A stretch of 64,000 nt of DNA from Zizania palustris (taxonomy: Eukaryota; Streptophyta; Magnoliopsida; Poales; Poaceae): positions 23,951,931 to 24,015,930 of the forward strand of contig JAAALK010000286.1 in assembly GCA_019279435.1 (NCBI GenBank), read 5' to 3'. Each line of letters starts with the position of its first letter. Position 1 is the first letter of the stretch. The notes beneath the pieces were generated by a model. The model saw only the letters and a program-made list of their open reading frames with translations, ran no database searches and was not told the DNA's origin. Position numbers and translations under genes: made by a program. Shown here one piece after another: positions 46,929 through 57,180 of the stretch.

Positions 46929-48305
46929 ATGAAAGTTGGAAGTGCTTCTTCCGATGAAGCTGGCTCGGATGCATCAAGTGATGATCTTTTTGTTTACCAA
47001 TCTAGTGCATCTAGTGAAGACTTTTTTGACTTCTCAAATGATGAACCTATCAATGATGATAACATGGAGTTAAAGAAAGATGAGAGGTATGATATGTTGG
47101 ACCCACTTGTTGCATTAGCTGCTTATAGTTATTTGGACAACTACAGTGACCCAAGCACAAAAAGGACTAGAAGAGTCCCAATGATGACTGGAATACAATG
47201 GGTAGAAGAGCAATTAAGTAGATCACATGACTGTTATAAGATGTTCAGGATGCAAACATCAGTTTTTATGAATCTGCATGACACATTAGTTAATCAGTAT
47301 GGATTGAAATCATCTAGAGAAATGTGTTCCAAAGAAGCATTGAGCATGTTTCTATGGACTTGTGGAGCTCCTCAGTCTAACATCCAAGTGCAAAACCGAT
47401 TTGGTCACTCCGGGGAAACTGTTAGCAGACAGTTTAATCATGTGTTGCAATCTGTGTACAACATGGCAAAAGATATCATAAAACCACGTGACCAACAGTT
47501 CAGTACAGTGCATCATAGACTCAGGGATTCTAGGTACTCACCACATTTTAATGATTGCATTGGTGCAATAGATGGGACTCATGTTTCAGTGATTGTGCCT
47601 ACGTCTGAGCGTCCAGTGCACTACAATAGACATGGATATACTAGTCAAAATATGATGGCTGTATGCGATTTCGACATGAGATTCACTTTTGTTTGTGCGG
47701 GTTGGCCCGGCTCCGTCCATGATACAAGAGTATTCCTCGATACCTTGATCACCTTTAAGGACTACTTCCCACATCCACCAGAAGGTAAAAATAGTCAATT
47801 TAATATGTTTTTACAATATATATGCACCTTCTTTCTAACATGTCAAATCATTGTAGGTAAATATTATCTTGTTGATTCAGGATATCCAAACCGTAAAGGT
47901 TATTTACCTCCTTATAAGGGTCAAAGGTACCATGTACCCGAGTTTCGAAATGGTTCTTCACCGATTGGAAAAAAAGAATTATTCAACTACTTTCACTCAT
48001 CTGTTAGAAACCACATCGAACGAGCATTTGGTATTTGGAAGATGAAATGGCGTATTCTTTTGGCCATACCAAGTTATCCAATGGCAAAGCAAAAGAAAAT
48101 TATTGTTGCAACAATGGCTTTGCATAATTTTATTCGGGAATGTAATCAACGTGACCAAGATTTCGACATGCTACAGGATGATGAAGGGTATATTGACAGT
48201 GACATGGCTACCGACCCTATTCAAAATAGTGATGACACACATGTCGAAGATGAAAATATGAATGTGGTACGTGAAGCTATTGCAAACGCATTATTCAATC
48301 GCTGA
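46929..48305 (+). CDS. PIF/Harbinger DDE transposase of P (ORF2)
   Basis: Start at ATG 46929 after a Ser/Asp-rich opening. A helix-turn-helix-like region around residues 155-178 (NRFGHSGETVSRQFNHVLQ) precedes the DDE_Tnp_4 catalytic domain. The first Asp is D215 in CIGAIDGTHV, the second D265 in PGSVHDTRVF, and the Glu is in NHIERAFGIWK. The Gly-Tyr motif GYPNRKGYLPPY and the C-terminal ALHNFIRE are also present. An intron at 47785-47856 (72 bp, GAAG|GTAAAA ... TGTAG|GTAAAT) splits the domain; removal joins PPEG to KYYLVDSGYP in frame. It cuts and rejoins element ends. All catalytic residues intact. Confidence 0.93.
   Translation: MKVGSASSDEAGSDASSDDLFVYQSSASSEDFFDFSNDEPINDDNMELKKDERYDMLDPLVALAAYSYLDNYSDPSTKRTRRVPMMTGIQWVEEQLSRSHDCYKMFRMQTSVFMNLHDTLVNQYGLKSSREMCSKEALSMFLWTCGAPQSNIQVQNRFGHSGETVSRQFNHVLQSVYNMAKDIIKPRDQQFSTVHHRLRDSRYSPHFNDCIGAIDGTHVSVIVPTSERPVHYNRHGYTSQNMMAVCDFDMRFTFVCAGWPGSVHDTRVFLDTLITFKDYFPHPPEGKNSQFNMFLQYICTFFLTCQIIVGKYYLVDSGYPNRKGYLPPYKGQRYHVPEFRNGSSPIGKKELFNYFHSSVRNHIERAFGIWKMKWRILLAIPSYPMAKQKKIIVATMALHNFIRECNQRDQDFDMLQDDEGYIDSDMATDPIQNSDDTHVEDENMNVVREAIANALFNR
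47785..47856 (+). other. Intron of P ORF2
   Basis: GT...AG, 72 bp; its translation (FNMFLQYICTFFLTCQIIV) does not belong to the family, so it is spliced. Confidence 0.8.
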
Positions 48306-48787
48306 TATGCCTATTTCAACAATATATTACTTTTGGTATATAATAGTTACATATATATTATATTGTAAAGAACAATATGGTACTTTTGATGTATTTTAGT
48401 TACATATATAATATATTGTAAAGTATATTATGAACTGTGTCATATAATGTGTTATGAAATATTAATTAGTAATGCAATGTGGCAAATAATATTTTGGATA
48501 TTTTTTTGGTACGAAATATTAAAAAGTATTGTCAAATCATTAAAAATGTCAAACAATTTTCATCAATCTTGTAATAAAAATATGTTCAAATTTACTTTAA
48601 ACAACTAATAATGGAGACATGAGTATTTCAGTCATTCGTACACTCTAAACAATCCTAGAACTGATCAAGAAAATGGACTGCCAAACGGTCTGGCTTCTCA
48701 ATACAGCACTTCTCAGTGAATCCAATTCAAACAGAATCCCAGCTGCAGCTGCTTTTTATAAAATCCACAGCCATCCCAAACAGGGCC
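48306..48787 (+). other. 3' noncoding end of P
   Basis: AT-rich with no frame. Partial direct repeats of ACATATATAATATATTGTAAAG lie at about 48350-48425. The last 90 bp are rich in GCTTCTC-like words mirrored at the left end, probably subterminal transposase sites. Confidence 0.5.
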
Positions 48788-49186
48788 TAATACTTCCGCC
48801 AAGAAGTCTACCGCCGGAAGCCCCAAACCAGCTTCGAAGAAGGCTTCGAAGACGACCACTTCTCCGGGTCTTGGTGACGGAATGATTTCCTTCCTAGGTT
48901 TGCGAATCATAACCCCCGAACTAATCTTGCCTTCTACTGCAGCCGCAAGCGATTCCCTTCTGCATGTTGACGGCCCAAGTTGATAAGACTGGTCCGTATA
49001 TTTCGTCGACGCCGGAAAGAGGTCTTGGGGAGCGACATTTTGAAGATTTCCACCCACCGGCGCCATTACCGCCACTGAAGGATTTGGAGTTGCCGTCACC
49101 GATGATGCAGCCGTTGCCGCCGCTGTAGCTTGCTGCCGGGCCAAGGCTGAAGTCGCTCCAGGACCCTTGAAACTAGTTTTCGCCAT

Positions 49187-49625
49187 TGGATCTGGTGGAT
49201 TGTTTCAGAGGAAAAATGGCGGCTAGGGCTCTGGTGATGGCTTGTTTGCACGAAAGCAGTGAAAAGGTACTCAAGAAGGGTTTGGGCCCTCTATTTATAG
49301 CCCAAACCCTGATTTGTTACCGTTTGCCTGTGTTGTTTCGCATTCCCATCCGTTACTTTGCTCCGAAATTAAAGCATTCTGTAACTTCCGTTAGAAGAAA
49401 GAAGCTAACGGCTATTTCTTCTAAGTCTAAAAAGGCTTTCAGACTTTTCGAGTTAGTTCTAAGTTACTTCGAAAGTAATTTTATTAAAAACTGATTCAAA
49501 GTTTACATCTCCACGTAGTTCGGAGATGGTTTAAATCTGCTAACCCCTACGCATGATTATTTTTCTTGCGTATACTGCTCTCCTAACATTACAGATTTAG
49601 CGAAGAAGCGTATTCGAGGGGCTAC
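49187..49625 (+). other. 3' noncoding region of E2 with antisense promoter
   Basis: Collinear with 19391-19844 of E1; no gene on the plus strand. Ends in the polypurine tract CGAGGGGCTAC. Confidence 0.6.
49294..49303 (-). promoter_or_regulatory. TATA box of the antisense gene in E2
   Basis: Minus strand CTATAAATAG about 110 bp upstream of ATG 49186, matching the E1 position. Confidence 0.65.
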
Positions 49626-50120
49626 TGTTGGGGGAAAATATTCCATCTTCAGGGTTATTGCAGTGACAAGTTAAAGACTAGTGATTAAGACGAAGACTTC
49701 CAACATATAACTTCAGAGATGCATTAAGTCAAGTTCGAAGTATGATGACGGGCTCTAGTTCGGAGTATATCTTCGAACTTGGACTCTTCCGGGAGCTTCT
49801 TTGCCAGCTAAGATGGAAGACTTATCTTCTTTCTCATTAGATTAGTCTTTTACCATTTTAGCCCTATTAAGGGTACCGAATAGTTTCCACTATGTCGGTT
49901 GTAATAGAGGGGTAAAAAGGTCTTTTCCTTAATGTTTGGGCCTATAAATACCCCCCGTTTTACCCTGTAATAGGGACCGAATACAAGTTATTCAATACAC
50001 ACTTTCGAACTATTCTAAGTTGTTATCCTTTCGGAGGCTTGGAATAGTTTTCTTCGCAAACACTTCGTTTGTTAGTTTTTAATTTTCAGAAACCTGTTAG
50101 CGTAATCTTTTACGCCAACA
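49626..50120 (+). repeat. 3' LTR of E2 (495 bp)
   Basis: Intact, TGTTGGGGG ... CCAACA, followed by GTAGG at 50121-50125. About ten differences from the 5' LTR by eye. Confidence 0.95.
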
Positions 50121-50125
50121 GTAGG
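50121..50125 (+). repeat. Right target-site duplication of E2 (GTAGG)
   Basis: Exact match to 34735-34739; LTR D' resumes. Confidence 0.92.
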
Positions 50126-50727
50126 AGTGATGAAACACTGCAAAAAATACCAAGAGAACAAAGTAATTCGGCCAAGAGACCAAATTACCAATAAAAACCA
50201 ATTAAACTGATAGAAATCCATTACGTGGATGAAACTGACGATTCACGCGCAAACCGACAAGGGCTTACCGTGATTACGACGCGGCGGACAAATGGTTTAC
50301 AACGCAAACCAGCAAAGATGTACGTGCTATGCTAAAACTAGGGCAAAAAAAGTAAATGCGATTCAAGGTAGATAATAGATTGGATCTATTAGGGTTTTTT
50401 TTTGGGGGGGGGTCTCCTAGAATCAGCCTTGCCTCTATTTATAGAGATGGGTCATGAGTTCCTGGGGTCTAATCTGAGTTAGACACGAGTTCCAAGTCAT
50501 CCAAAATTAATTAGGGATAAAATACCCCGAAATCAGTCATTTGGAGTCGGACTCGGGTTGGGCCGGTCTGACCGAGCCCATATGGCCGGTCTGACCGGGC
50601 CTACATGGCTGGTCAGACCAGGCCTACATGGCTGGTTGGACCGGCCTATGCCAGGTCTCGACATATTTTCGGTAAAACTACCAAAAAGTGATATTTTGAT
50701 AATCTTGACCATTAATTGCTATCAACG
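50126..50727 (-). repeat. Solo LTR D', right part (its 5' half on the minus strand)
   Basis: Ends on the plus strand ...TAATTGCTATCAACG, the reverse of the GTTGATAGC start of gypsy D LTR. Holds CTCTATAAATAGAG (minus) near 50437-50450 and a strict 23-bp tandem repeat with CCGGTCTGACCGG palindromes at 50561-50652. With 34030-34739 it forms a 1312-bp LTR. GTAAC follows. Confidence 0.78.
50561..50652. repeat. Four 23-bp palindromic repeats in LTR D'
   Basis: Palindrome starts at 50563, 50586, 50609 and 50632: CCGGTC-T-GACCG, CCGGTC-T-GACCGG, CTGGTC-A-GACCAG, CTGGTT-G-GACCGG. Unit 3 changed both arms together. Confidence 0.85.
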
Positions 50728-50732
50728 GTAAC

Positions 50733-51200
50733 CTTGCTAGAATAGTTTTCCCTCAGAAAATTAAGTATTGATGCTCTTTCCAATAGCTGCACCCACCAAG
50801 GATTTTGATCATCGATAGTGGGTATGCCAAAGTAGGGTGCTATCTTTTATCTTGACCAATTGGGGTGGAAGTCGGACTTCCGCACGCATAGTATTGGTTT
50901 GCTAAATGAGGCAATCAAAACGACTTTGGTCCTTGGGGCATAGAGTTGGGCATTAAGCATTGGATGCTTCTCCAACGACAAGAGTCACATATGATGTGAT
51001 TAGCAAAATGTTGCTTAACTATGTCACCTAGCTTCTAGTAGTGGTGCCAAAGCTCACTAGGAGTTAGAATGAATATGGATCTTGCACCACTATAAGTCAT
51101 TAGAGGGAAAGTGACTGTTTTTAAATAGTGGAACATATTTTATTGGATAGAAGATAAACATTGCATAGTGCTGAACCTTGCATTTAACCATTTGTAGATA
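50733..51200 (+). other. 5' leader of copia C2, second part
   Basis: Continues from 34029. Similar in reverse to C1 28840-29260 (shared GCACCCACCAAGG). No frame. Confidence 0.75.
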
Positions 51201-52171
51201 ATGACACCTACTACTACTGTTAAGAGCAATTTAGTTTTTAATTTGCAATCTATTCTTGAACGAGAGATTGTTTGGAATGAATTTTATGGATTGGTACAGA
51301 AACTTGAGAATTGTTCTTAAGCAAGAGAAAAAGGATTATGTTCTAGAGGAACCTCACCCCGATGAACCAGGAGAGGATGCTTCTGTAGCAGACAAGCGTG
51401 CTTATGAGAAGCATGCTAGTGATTCCGTGGATGTCAACTGTCTGATTCTTACCTGTATGTCCTCTAAGTTTCAGAAACAATATGAGGAATGAGATGCTTA
51501 CGATATGATCGTAGGCCTCATGGGCATGTTTCAGAACCAAGCAATGGTCGAGAAATACAATGTGTCTAAAACCTTATTTGGGAGTAGGTTAGAAGAAGGG
51601 ATCCTAGTGAGTCCTCATGTGATCAGGATGATTGGTTAGTTTGAGACTCTAGAGAGACTAGGTTCTCCACTAGATCTATACTTGTCTATTGATGTGATTC
51701 TCTAGTCGCTCCATTGAGGTTTGAGCCGCTCATCATGAATTACAACATGGTTGGAGTGGAGAAGAGCTGAGTTGCATGGGATGCTCAAAACTGTTGAGGA
51801 GAATATCAGGAAATCTCCGAGTCATGTGATGATGGTTCAGAAGGAGAGCAAAAAGATAAAGAGGAAAGGAAAGACTAAGACTACAAATTCAATATCTAGT
51901 GCGATGCCTAAACTGACCAGAAAGTCCAAGTCGGGTCCTACTAGCTCTGATGTGTGCCACCATTGCCACAAGCCTGGGCATTGGAAGCGTAACTGCAAGG
52001 TGTATCTAGAAGAACAGAAGAACAAGAAGGGAAGTGTGACTTCCGCTTCAAGTATCAATGTTATTGAAATTAATCTTGCTACTAATCCAAATGATTCATG
52101 GGTATTTGATACCGGTTTGATGATTCGTACTTGCAAATTGTTGCAGGGGCTGAGTAGGACAAGAAAGTGTG
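51201..52171 (+). pseudogene. Gag and protease start of copia C2
   Basis: ATG 51201 (MTPTTTVKSNLVFNLQ) parallels C1. A two-base loss near 51262 shifts the frame; the capsid-like part (FGMNFMDWYRNLRIVL) runs in the frame of 51256, then TGA at about 51490 and more stops follow. Zinc knuckle CHHCHKPGHWKRNC near 51955-52000, then the protease active site WVFDTG at about 52097 with DTG intact. Cut at 52171 by LTR F1; protease resumes at 55069. Confidence 0.88.
52167..52171 (+). repeat. Left target-site duplication of LTR F1 (GTGTG)
   Basis: Exact match to 55064-55068. Confidence 0.85.
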
Positions 52172-55063
52172 TGTAATGCCCTGGATTTAATAATCCTGGA
52201 CTATATTGCATTCCTAAGGAAAAACAATAAATACATGATGTTCATTACACGACTACGTTCGTATGACAATCAAAAGTAGCTCGCATGCTACATTATTACA
52301 CAAATGACAAAACATGAAAAGAAAATAAAAGGGGGCTTCACGATGAACATCTTCTTCCAGTCTCGTGCCCTAACTGGGATAACTACTCCAGACCATCGTC
52401 CTCGTAGTATGCTACCTCTGATGGGGTGTCAACATGGATGAGTACAAAAAGTACTCAACAAGCCACCGAAATGCAGTATAATGCAAGGATAATAACAAAG
52501 GAAGGCATGCGGCTTAAGTTTGCGGAAATGTACAATTTGTTATTAAGCATTTAATGTGAACATGTTAATAATGCAGAAAGTAAATCATGAGTAATAAACC
52601 ATCCTCTAACTAGAGTAGTACAAACAGTACTCACTCGCTCAACAATCCTTAAATGCCATCAACCAATGCACAATCATTAAAAGTAAACTAACAACAGTGA
52701 ACATCGCTCAACCCACCCTTGACATTGGGCTCAGCTTTTTGAAAAGATTATACTCTAATCAGAGGTGTACTACTATACCCACAAGGAAAGAACCCGGTGT
52801 CGACCAAGATACCACCACGATATCTTGACCAAGTCCCTGCCAAAACCTTCACCATGGAATGCACCAACTCGAGGACAACCCACTAGGTTTCACCGGCGCG
52901 CCAACGCATTGGACCAACGTCGTGCCCCCTTTTGTGCCTTGTCAGTACAAGCCATCGACAAATGTAACTTTCCCTCTCCGCTTAGTGCATCGTGTTGGAT
53001 TGCTCCATACTTCTAGTTAGGCCTTACCCATTATACTTGTGGTTAGTACAGAAGTGCTTCGCAATAGATCCCATAGACCGATCGTTATAGTGCCTTGAGT
53101 GCAACTAACCAATGCCCTCGCTTGCACCTGGAACCCACCATGCTAACACATCTATTCTACAACTCATTTTTAGCCTACTAGCTGTTGTGTCGGTACTTTT
53201 AACACTAAATAATATTTAATAATAAAGGTGACAAGGAAAAGAGGTTCAATAACATGACTTGGGTTTGCACAACAAGGTCATGGGATCTAATAAATATAGT
53301 GTAAGGCTTTCAATTGGACTAATACATTTATAACCTATGAGCTATAGCATATTTTAATTAAAACATAGGCTCAATATGATCAAAAATGGGGTTGTGACCT
53401 GCCTTGCTCTGTGAATGGGGATGGAGGGACCTCTGGGTGAAACTCCGTCTCCTCGATGATGTCGTAATCTTCTTGGTACACAAATCAAGAATAATAAACA
53501 ATTAAAATTAATTAAATAAATAGTACAAACATATCAATTAAACTAGCTAATGTTGTAGAGAATAAAAATAGCAATTTTCTGAAATTTGAATGGTGAAATT
53601 TGGAATTAAAATGAATGAGATATTAATTTTAGAAGTTTTAAAACAATTTCTGAATTTTATTTTAAATTAAAACAAACCCTGGTCCAAGGTGAGCCAGGTC
53701 CACCATGAACCCGAGTACTATGCGGTGCACCGAAGCGCTATCAGCCAATGGATTTCGATCGGACGGATGCGGGCAACGTATGATGGATTAATGAAAATGG
53801 ATGGTCCAGATTGCCCGATACCGGTCAATGACCAGTCAGATAGATCTAGGCGCTCGATGCTTGGATCTAATTTTGACCTCACGATGCAGATCTGGCGGTC
53901 TAGATCAAATTTAGCATGCACATGGCATAGATCGGGTTTTACCTTCTTCTCTAGCGACGACAATGAGTGGCAGCGAGCGTCGTAGAGACGGCGATGGCCG
54001 GAGGCCTAATCTAAGGGTAAAAACGGAGAGATAAAAGCACGAGGGTCATCATGGTACCGTAGTTGATGCTCGGGGATGGCTGGACGTGGCCCACGATGAG
54101 CGAGGGTGGTGAGGGTCCTTAGGTTGCTGGCGGCAGAGGTGTTTCAGTGGTTGTCAGCCCGATCAGAGGCATGGCCAAGGTCAGAGAGGTGGATGGCGGT
54201 CCCCGGCAACGGCGAGCGGCGACTGGAGTGGGAGAAGATGTGGCAGCATGGAAAAGGTGTGCGGGCGCTATGGATTGTAGGGATTCGACAATTTTGAGTG
54301 GCCTAGAGTGCGGTGAATACTGGGCATTAAATAGTGGTCGATGGTGGCAAGGATGGAAGGCACATCCATTTTTGCCGGTGAGGGATGTACATGCGCATGG
54401 ATCCGGTGATCTTAGGATGAAAGCACATCGGAATTTGGGGGAAAGTGATCACCGGATCATGGGGGACAGAATCCCGGGGCCAATTTGGTGGAAGGGCTAT
54501 CAACGGCGGATTTGGGGCGCTAGGGTTTCAGCAGGAGTAATTTGGGGGCGGTGGCCTCATGGGGAAGACGAAGCTAGTGGTTTGGGATGGGCAGTCAGCA
54601 GGCGTGGGCACGGATGCGGGCTGTGGGCTACGGTCGACATCAACAGGTGGGGCTGAGTTGCTGCGAGAGGAGGGCTCGGGCACAAACGGGAGAGAGGAAA
54701 GGGGACTGACATGTGGGCTCCACTTGTCAGTGAGGGCACAGGGGAGAGATGAGCCGGGCTTGGAGTGAGAATGGAGGAGAGCGGCCCATTGCTATTTAAA
54801 ATTCTTTTTCGATTAAAAATATTTCTTGATATTCATTTATTTTTCTATGCTATCTGCAAAGGTCCTAAAAATCAAGAAAAATTCCTAAAATTTTATTTGG
54901 ATTTTGGGAACTTAATATATATTCCTCAACTAAAATCTTGAATTATTTCTTCATGGTTTTTATTTGTTTTCCATTCTCATCTGCTTTATTATTCACTAAT
55001 AAGTATTTATAAAGATTTTTATTCCCTCATTTTATTTTACCTTTGAAAATTTGGGATGTTACA
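52172..55063. repeat. Solo LTR F1 (2892 bp), probably gypsy
   Basis: TGTAATGCCCTGG ... GGGATGTTACA with terminal inverted TGTAA/TTACA and exact GTGTG duplications; it splits the C2 protease. The left 1.5 kb is AT-moderate, 53700-54780 is GC-rich and the right end AT-rich. Long LTRs with these ends are common in Tekay/Del-like chromoviruses, but there is no internal domain to confirm this. Frames in the GC-rich block are not supported as genes. Confidence 0.85.
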
Positions 55064-55068
55064 GTGTG
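55064..55068 (+). repeat. Right target-site duplication of LTR F1 (GTGTG)
   Basis: Matches 52167-52171; C2 coding sequence resumes in GELDVRVGNGAKV. Confidence 0.85.
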
Positions 55069-56277
55069 CTAGTGGTGAGTTGGATGTCCGTGTCGGGAAT
55101 GGTGCAAAAGTTGCAGCGTTGGTTGTCTGTGTTTATTCATTGTCACTTCTTCATGTTTAGAAGAAGATGGTTTTGAATTCGTAATAAATAACAAGTGTTA
55201 TTTAATATTTTTGAATGGCATGCTCTATGGCATTTGTTGATTGGTGAATGGATTATATATTCCGAGTCTTGAAGATGCACACGTTTATAACATTAGTACA
55301 AAGAAACAACAACTCAATGATTTGAATCCTACCTACGTATGGCATTGTCGTTTGGGTCATATAAACGAGAAGCGCATGTAGATGCTCCATAATGATGGAC
55401 TTTTGGAGCCATTTGATTTTGAATCATATGACACATGTTATTCTTGCTTACTTGGGAAAATGACAAAGATGCCTTTTACTGGTCAAAGTGAGAGGGCGAG
55501 TGAGCTATTGGCCATAGTACATACTGATGTATGTGGACGAATGAGCCATTTCGCAAGAGGTGGTTTTCAGTACTTCATCACTTTTACCGATGACTTTAGT
55601 AGATATGTTTATGTCTACTTGATGAGGCATAAGTGGGAGTCCTTTGAAAAGTTAATGGAGTTCCAAAATGAAGTACAAAATCATACGGGCAAGATAATTA
55701 AATTTCTACGATCTGATCATGGAGGTGAATATTTGAGCCATGAGTTTAGTGACCATCTGAAGCAGTGTGGAATTGTTCCACAACTTTCTCCACCCGGCAT
55801 GTTCCAATGGAATGGAGTGTCCGAGCAGAGAAACCGTACCTTGTTGGACATGGTTCGGTCGATGATGAGTCATGTTGATCTTCCATTATCCCTTTGGGGG
55901 CTCGCTCTAGAATCTACCGCTTTCATGATAAATAGAGTTCCATATAAGTCAGTAGAGAAGACGCCATATGAGATGTGGTCTGGGAGGCATCCTAGTTTTT
56001 CTTTTCTAAAGATTTTTCGTTGTGAGGCGTATGTCAAACATTTGACATCTGACAAGCTCACTCCTAAATCTGACAAGTGCTTCTTTGTGGGGTATGTTAG
56101 GGAAACCAAATGATACTATTTTTATAATAGTGAAGAGGGCAAAGTGTTTGTTGCTCGGAATGGTGTGTTCCTTGAGAAAGAGTTTCTCCCAAAGGAGTTA
56201 GTGGGAGAACAGTGCATCTCCAAGAGGTTTGAGAGCCACTAGAAGGTGTTCCAGATCCCACTGAACCTCAACAGGAT
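55069..56277 (+). pseudogene. Protease end and integrase of copia C2
   Basis: After the protease end (to about 55250) comes the zinc finger WHCRLGH ... CYSCLLGKM. It is interrupted by TAG at 55379-55381, after which 55382-56110 is open. Catalytic residues: Asp in IVHTDVCGRM, Asp in FLRSDHGGEY, Glu in NGVSEQRNRTLL. The usual end of the core, GYVRETK, is followed by TGA at 56111-56113. The domain would insert cDNA; the triad is intact but the frame is not. Confidence 0.9.
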
Positions 56278-57180
56278 ATGCAAGGTGTTGCAGAGCCCGT
56301 TGAAGAGACACTAGCCGCACGAAGGTCCGGGAGGGTGAGTCACACGGTGGAGCGGTTCATGTTTTTAACCAATAGGCAGTGTGACGTGTTATTTTTGGAC
56401 AACGACGAGCCCAACACCTATGCGGAATCAGTGATGGGACCAGACTCTGAGAAATGGTTTGGAGCCATTAGATCTGAATTGGAGTTCATGTGAGAAAACC
56501 AAGTTTGGAACTTGGTCGATCCACCCGATGGTTGATGGAAATGTTCACATCTATAAGACATGATTGGTGGTGAAAGGTTTCAGACATATTCAAGCTGTTG
56601 ACTATGATGAAATGTTTCGCCCATCGTTATGCTTAAGTCTTTTCAGATCATCCTTGCTATTGCCGCATTTTATGATTATGAGATATGACAAATGGATGTC
56701 AAGACGACTTTCCTGAATGGAAACCTAAGTGAGGATGTGTACATAACACAACCTAAAGGTCTTGGTGATCTGGAAAATGCTCAGAAAGTTTGTAAGTTGC
56801 AAACGTCCATTTATGGGCGGACGCAAGCTTCTCGGAGTTGGAATCTTTATTTTGATGGGGTAGTCAAAGGGTTTGGCTTCATCAAGAATGAAGAAGAGCC
56901 TTGTGTTTACAAGAAGGCTAGTGGGAGCTCACTTGTATTTTTTGTCTTATATGTGGATGACATATTATTGATCGGGAATTACATTCCTTTGTTGAATGCT
57001 ATTAAGATTTCATTGAAAAATAGTTTTTCGATGAAAGACCTTGGAGAGGCAGCATACATTTTGGGCATGAAGATCTGTAGAGATAGATCAAAGCAGCTAA
57101 TTGGATTAATCCAGAGTATGCACATTGACAAGGTTTTGAAATAGTTCGAAATGGAGAATTCTAAGAAGGGATTTCTGCCA
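56278..57180 (+). pseudogene. Reverse transcriptase of copia C2
   Basis: Linker and RT start at 56278-56493 (RRSGRVSHTVERFMFL, then the EPNTYAESVMGPDSEKW block). A broken stretch follows with a stop at 56494 and frame changes. The core is open at 56692-57144: MDVKTTFLNGNLSEDVYI, the IYGRTQASRSWN block and the catalytic YVDD at 56950-56961, then SMKDLGEAAYILGMKI. TAG at about 57142 ends it. Similar in wording to Tork/Angela-group RTs; lineage not certain. Confidence 0.9.

Larger units (their letters stand above)
44684..48787 (+). mobile_element. PIF/Harbinger DNA transposon P (4104 bp), apparently autonomous
   Basis: Terminal inverted repeats GACTGTGTTTGGGA (left) and GGCCCTGTTTGGGA (right, reversed), 11 of 14 matching; TAA target duplication. 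Encodes both proteins known for the superfamily, a Myb/SANT-like DNA-binding protein and a DDE transposase, in tandem on the plus strand, each with one short intron. No stop interrupts either gene. It is the youngest insertion of its nest. Confidence 0.92.
41444..49186 (-). pseudogene. Antisense five-exon gene of E2, split by Harbinger element P
   Basis: Same gene as at 19390-15813 in E1. ATG 49186; exon 1 is 49186-48791 plus 44680-44129 with P between; further exons 44059-43421, 43347-42911, 42838-42011 and 41923-41444. Introns are 69-87 bp with GT-AG borders at homologous positions. The Ala-rich head joins the FFEAGLGLPAVDFLAEVL block in frame, showing that the E1 shift there is a lesion. 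E2 lesions: P itself, a frameshift near 44508, TAG near 44197 (Trp), TAG near 43730, TAG near 42061. A coiled coil lies in exon 4. Product unknown; domain of the putative gypsy-type transposon kind. Confidence 0.82.
34740..50120 (+). mobile_element. Ty3/gypsy retrotransposon E2 (Tat-like), complete ends
   Basis: Two 495-bp LTRs and exact GTAGG target duplications; same plan as E1. By eye the LTRs differ at about ten positions (2%). With the commonly used grass LTR rate of 1.3e-8 per site per year this would mean roughly 0.8 million years, older than E1. Unlike E1 it keeps all three integrase catalytic residues but has several stops and shifts. It contains PIF/Harbinger element P (44684-48787). 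Confidence 0.95.

Noticed and set aside
50390..50415. Run of T followed by run of G.
   Set aside because: Single homopolymer joint in an LTR; probably slippage or sequencing noise rather than a telomere or quadruplex signal.
54147..54656. 169-residue open frame in F1.
   Set aside because: Lies in a GC-rich LTR block where long chance frames are expected on several frames; no recognisable domain.
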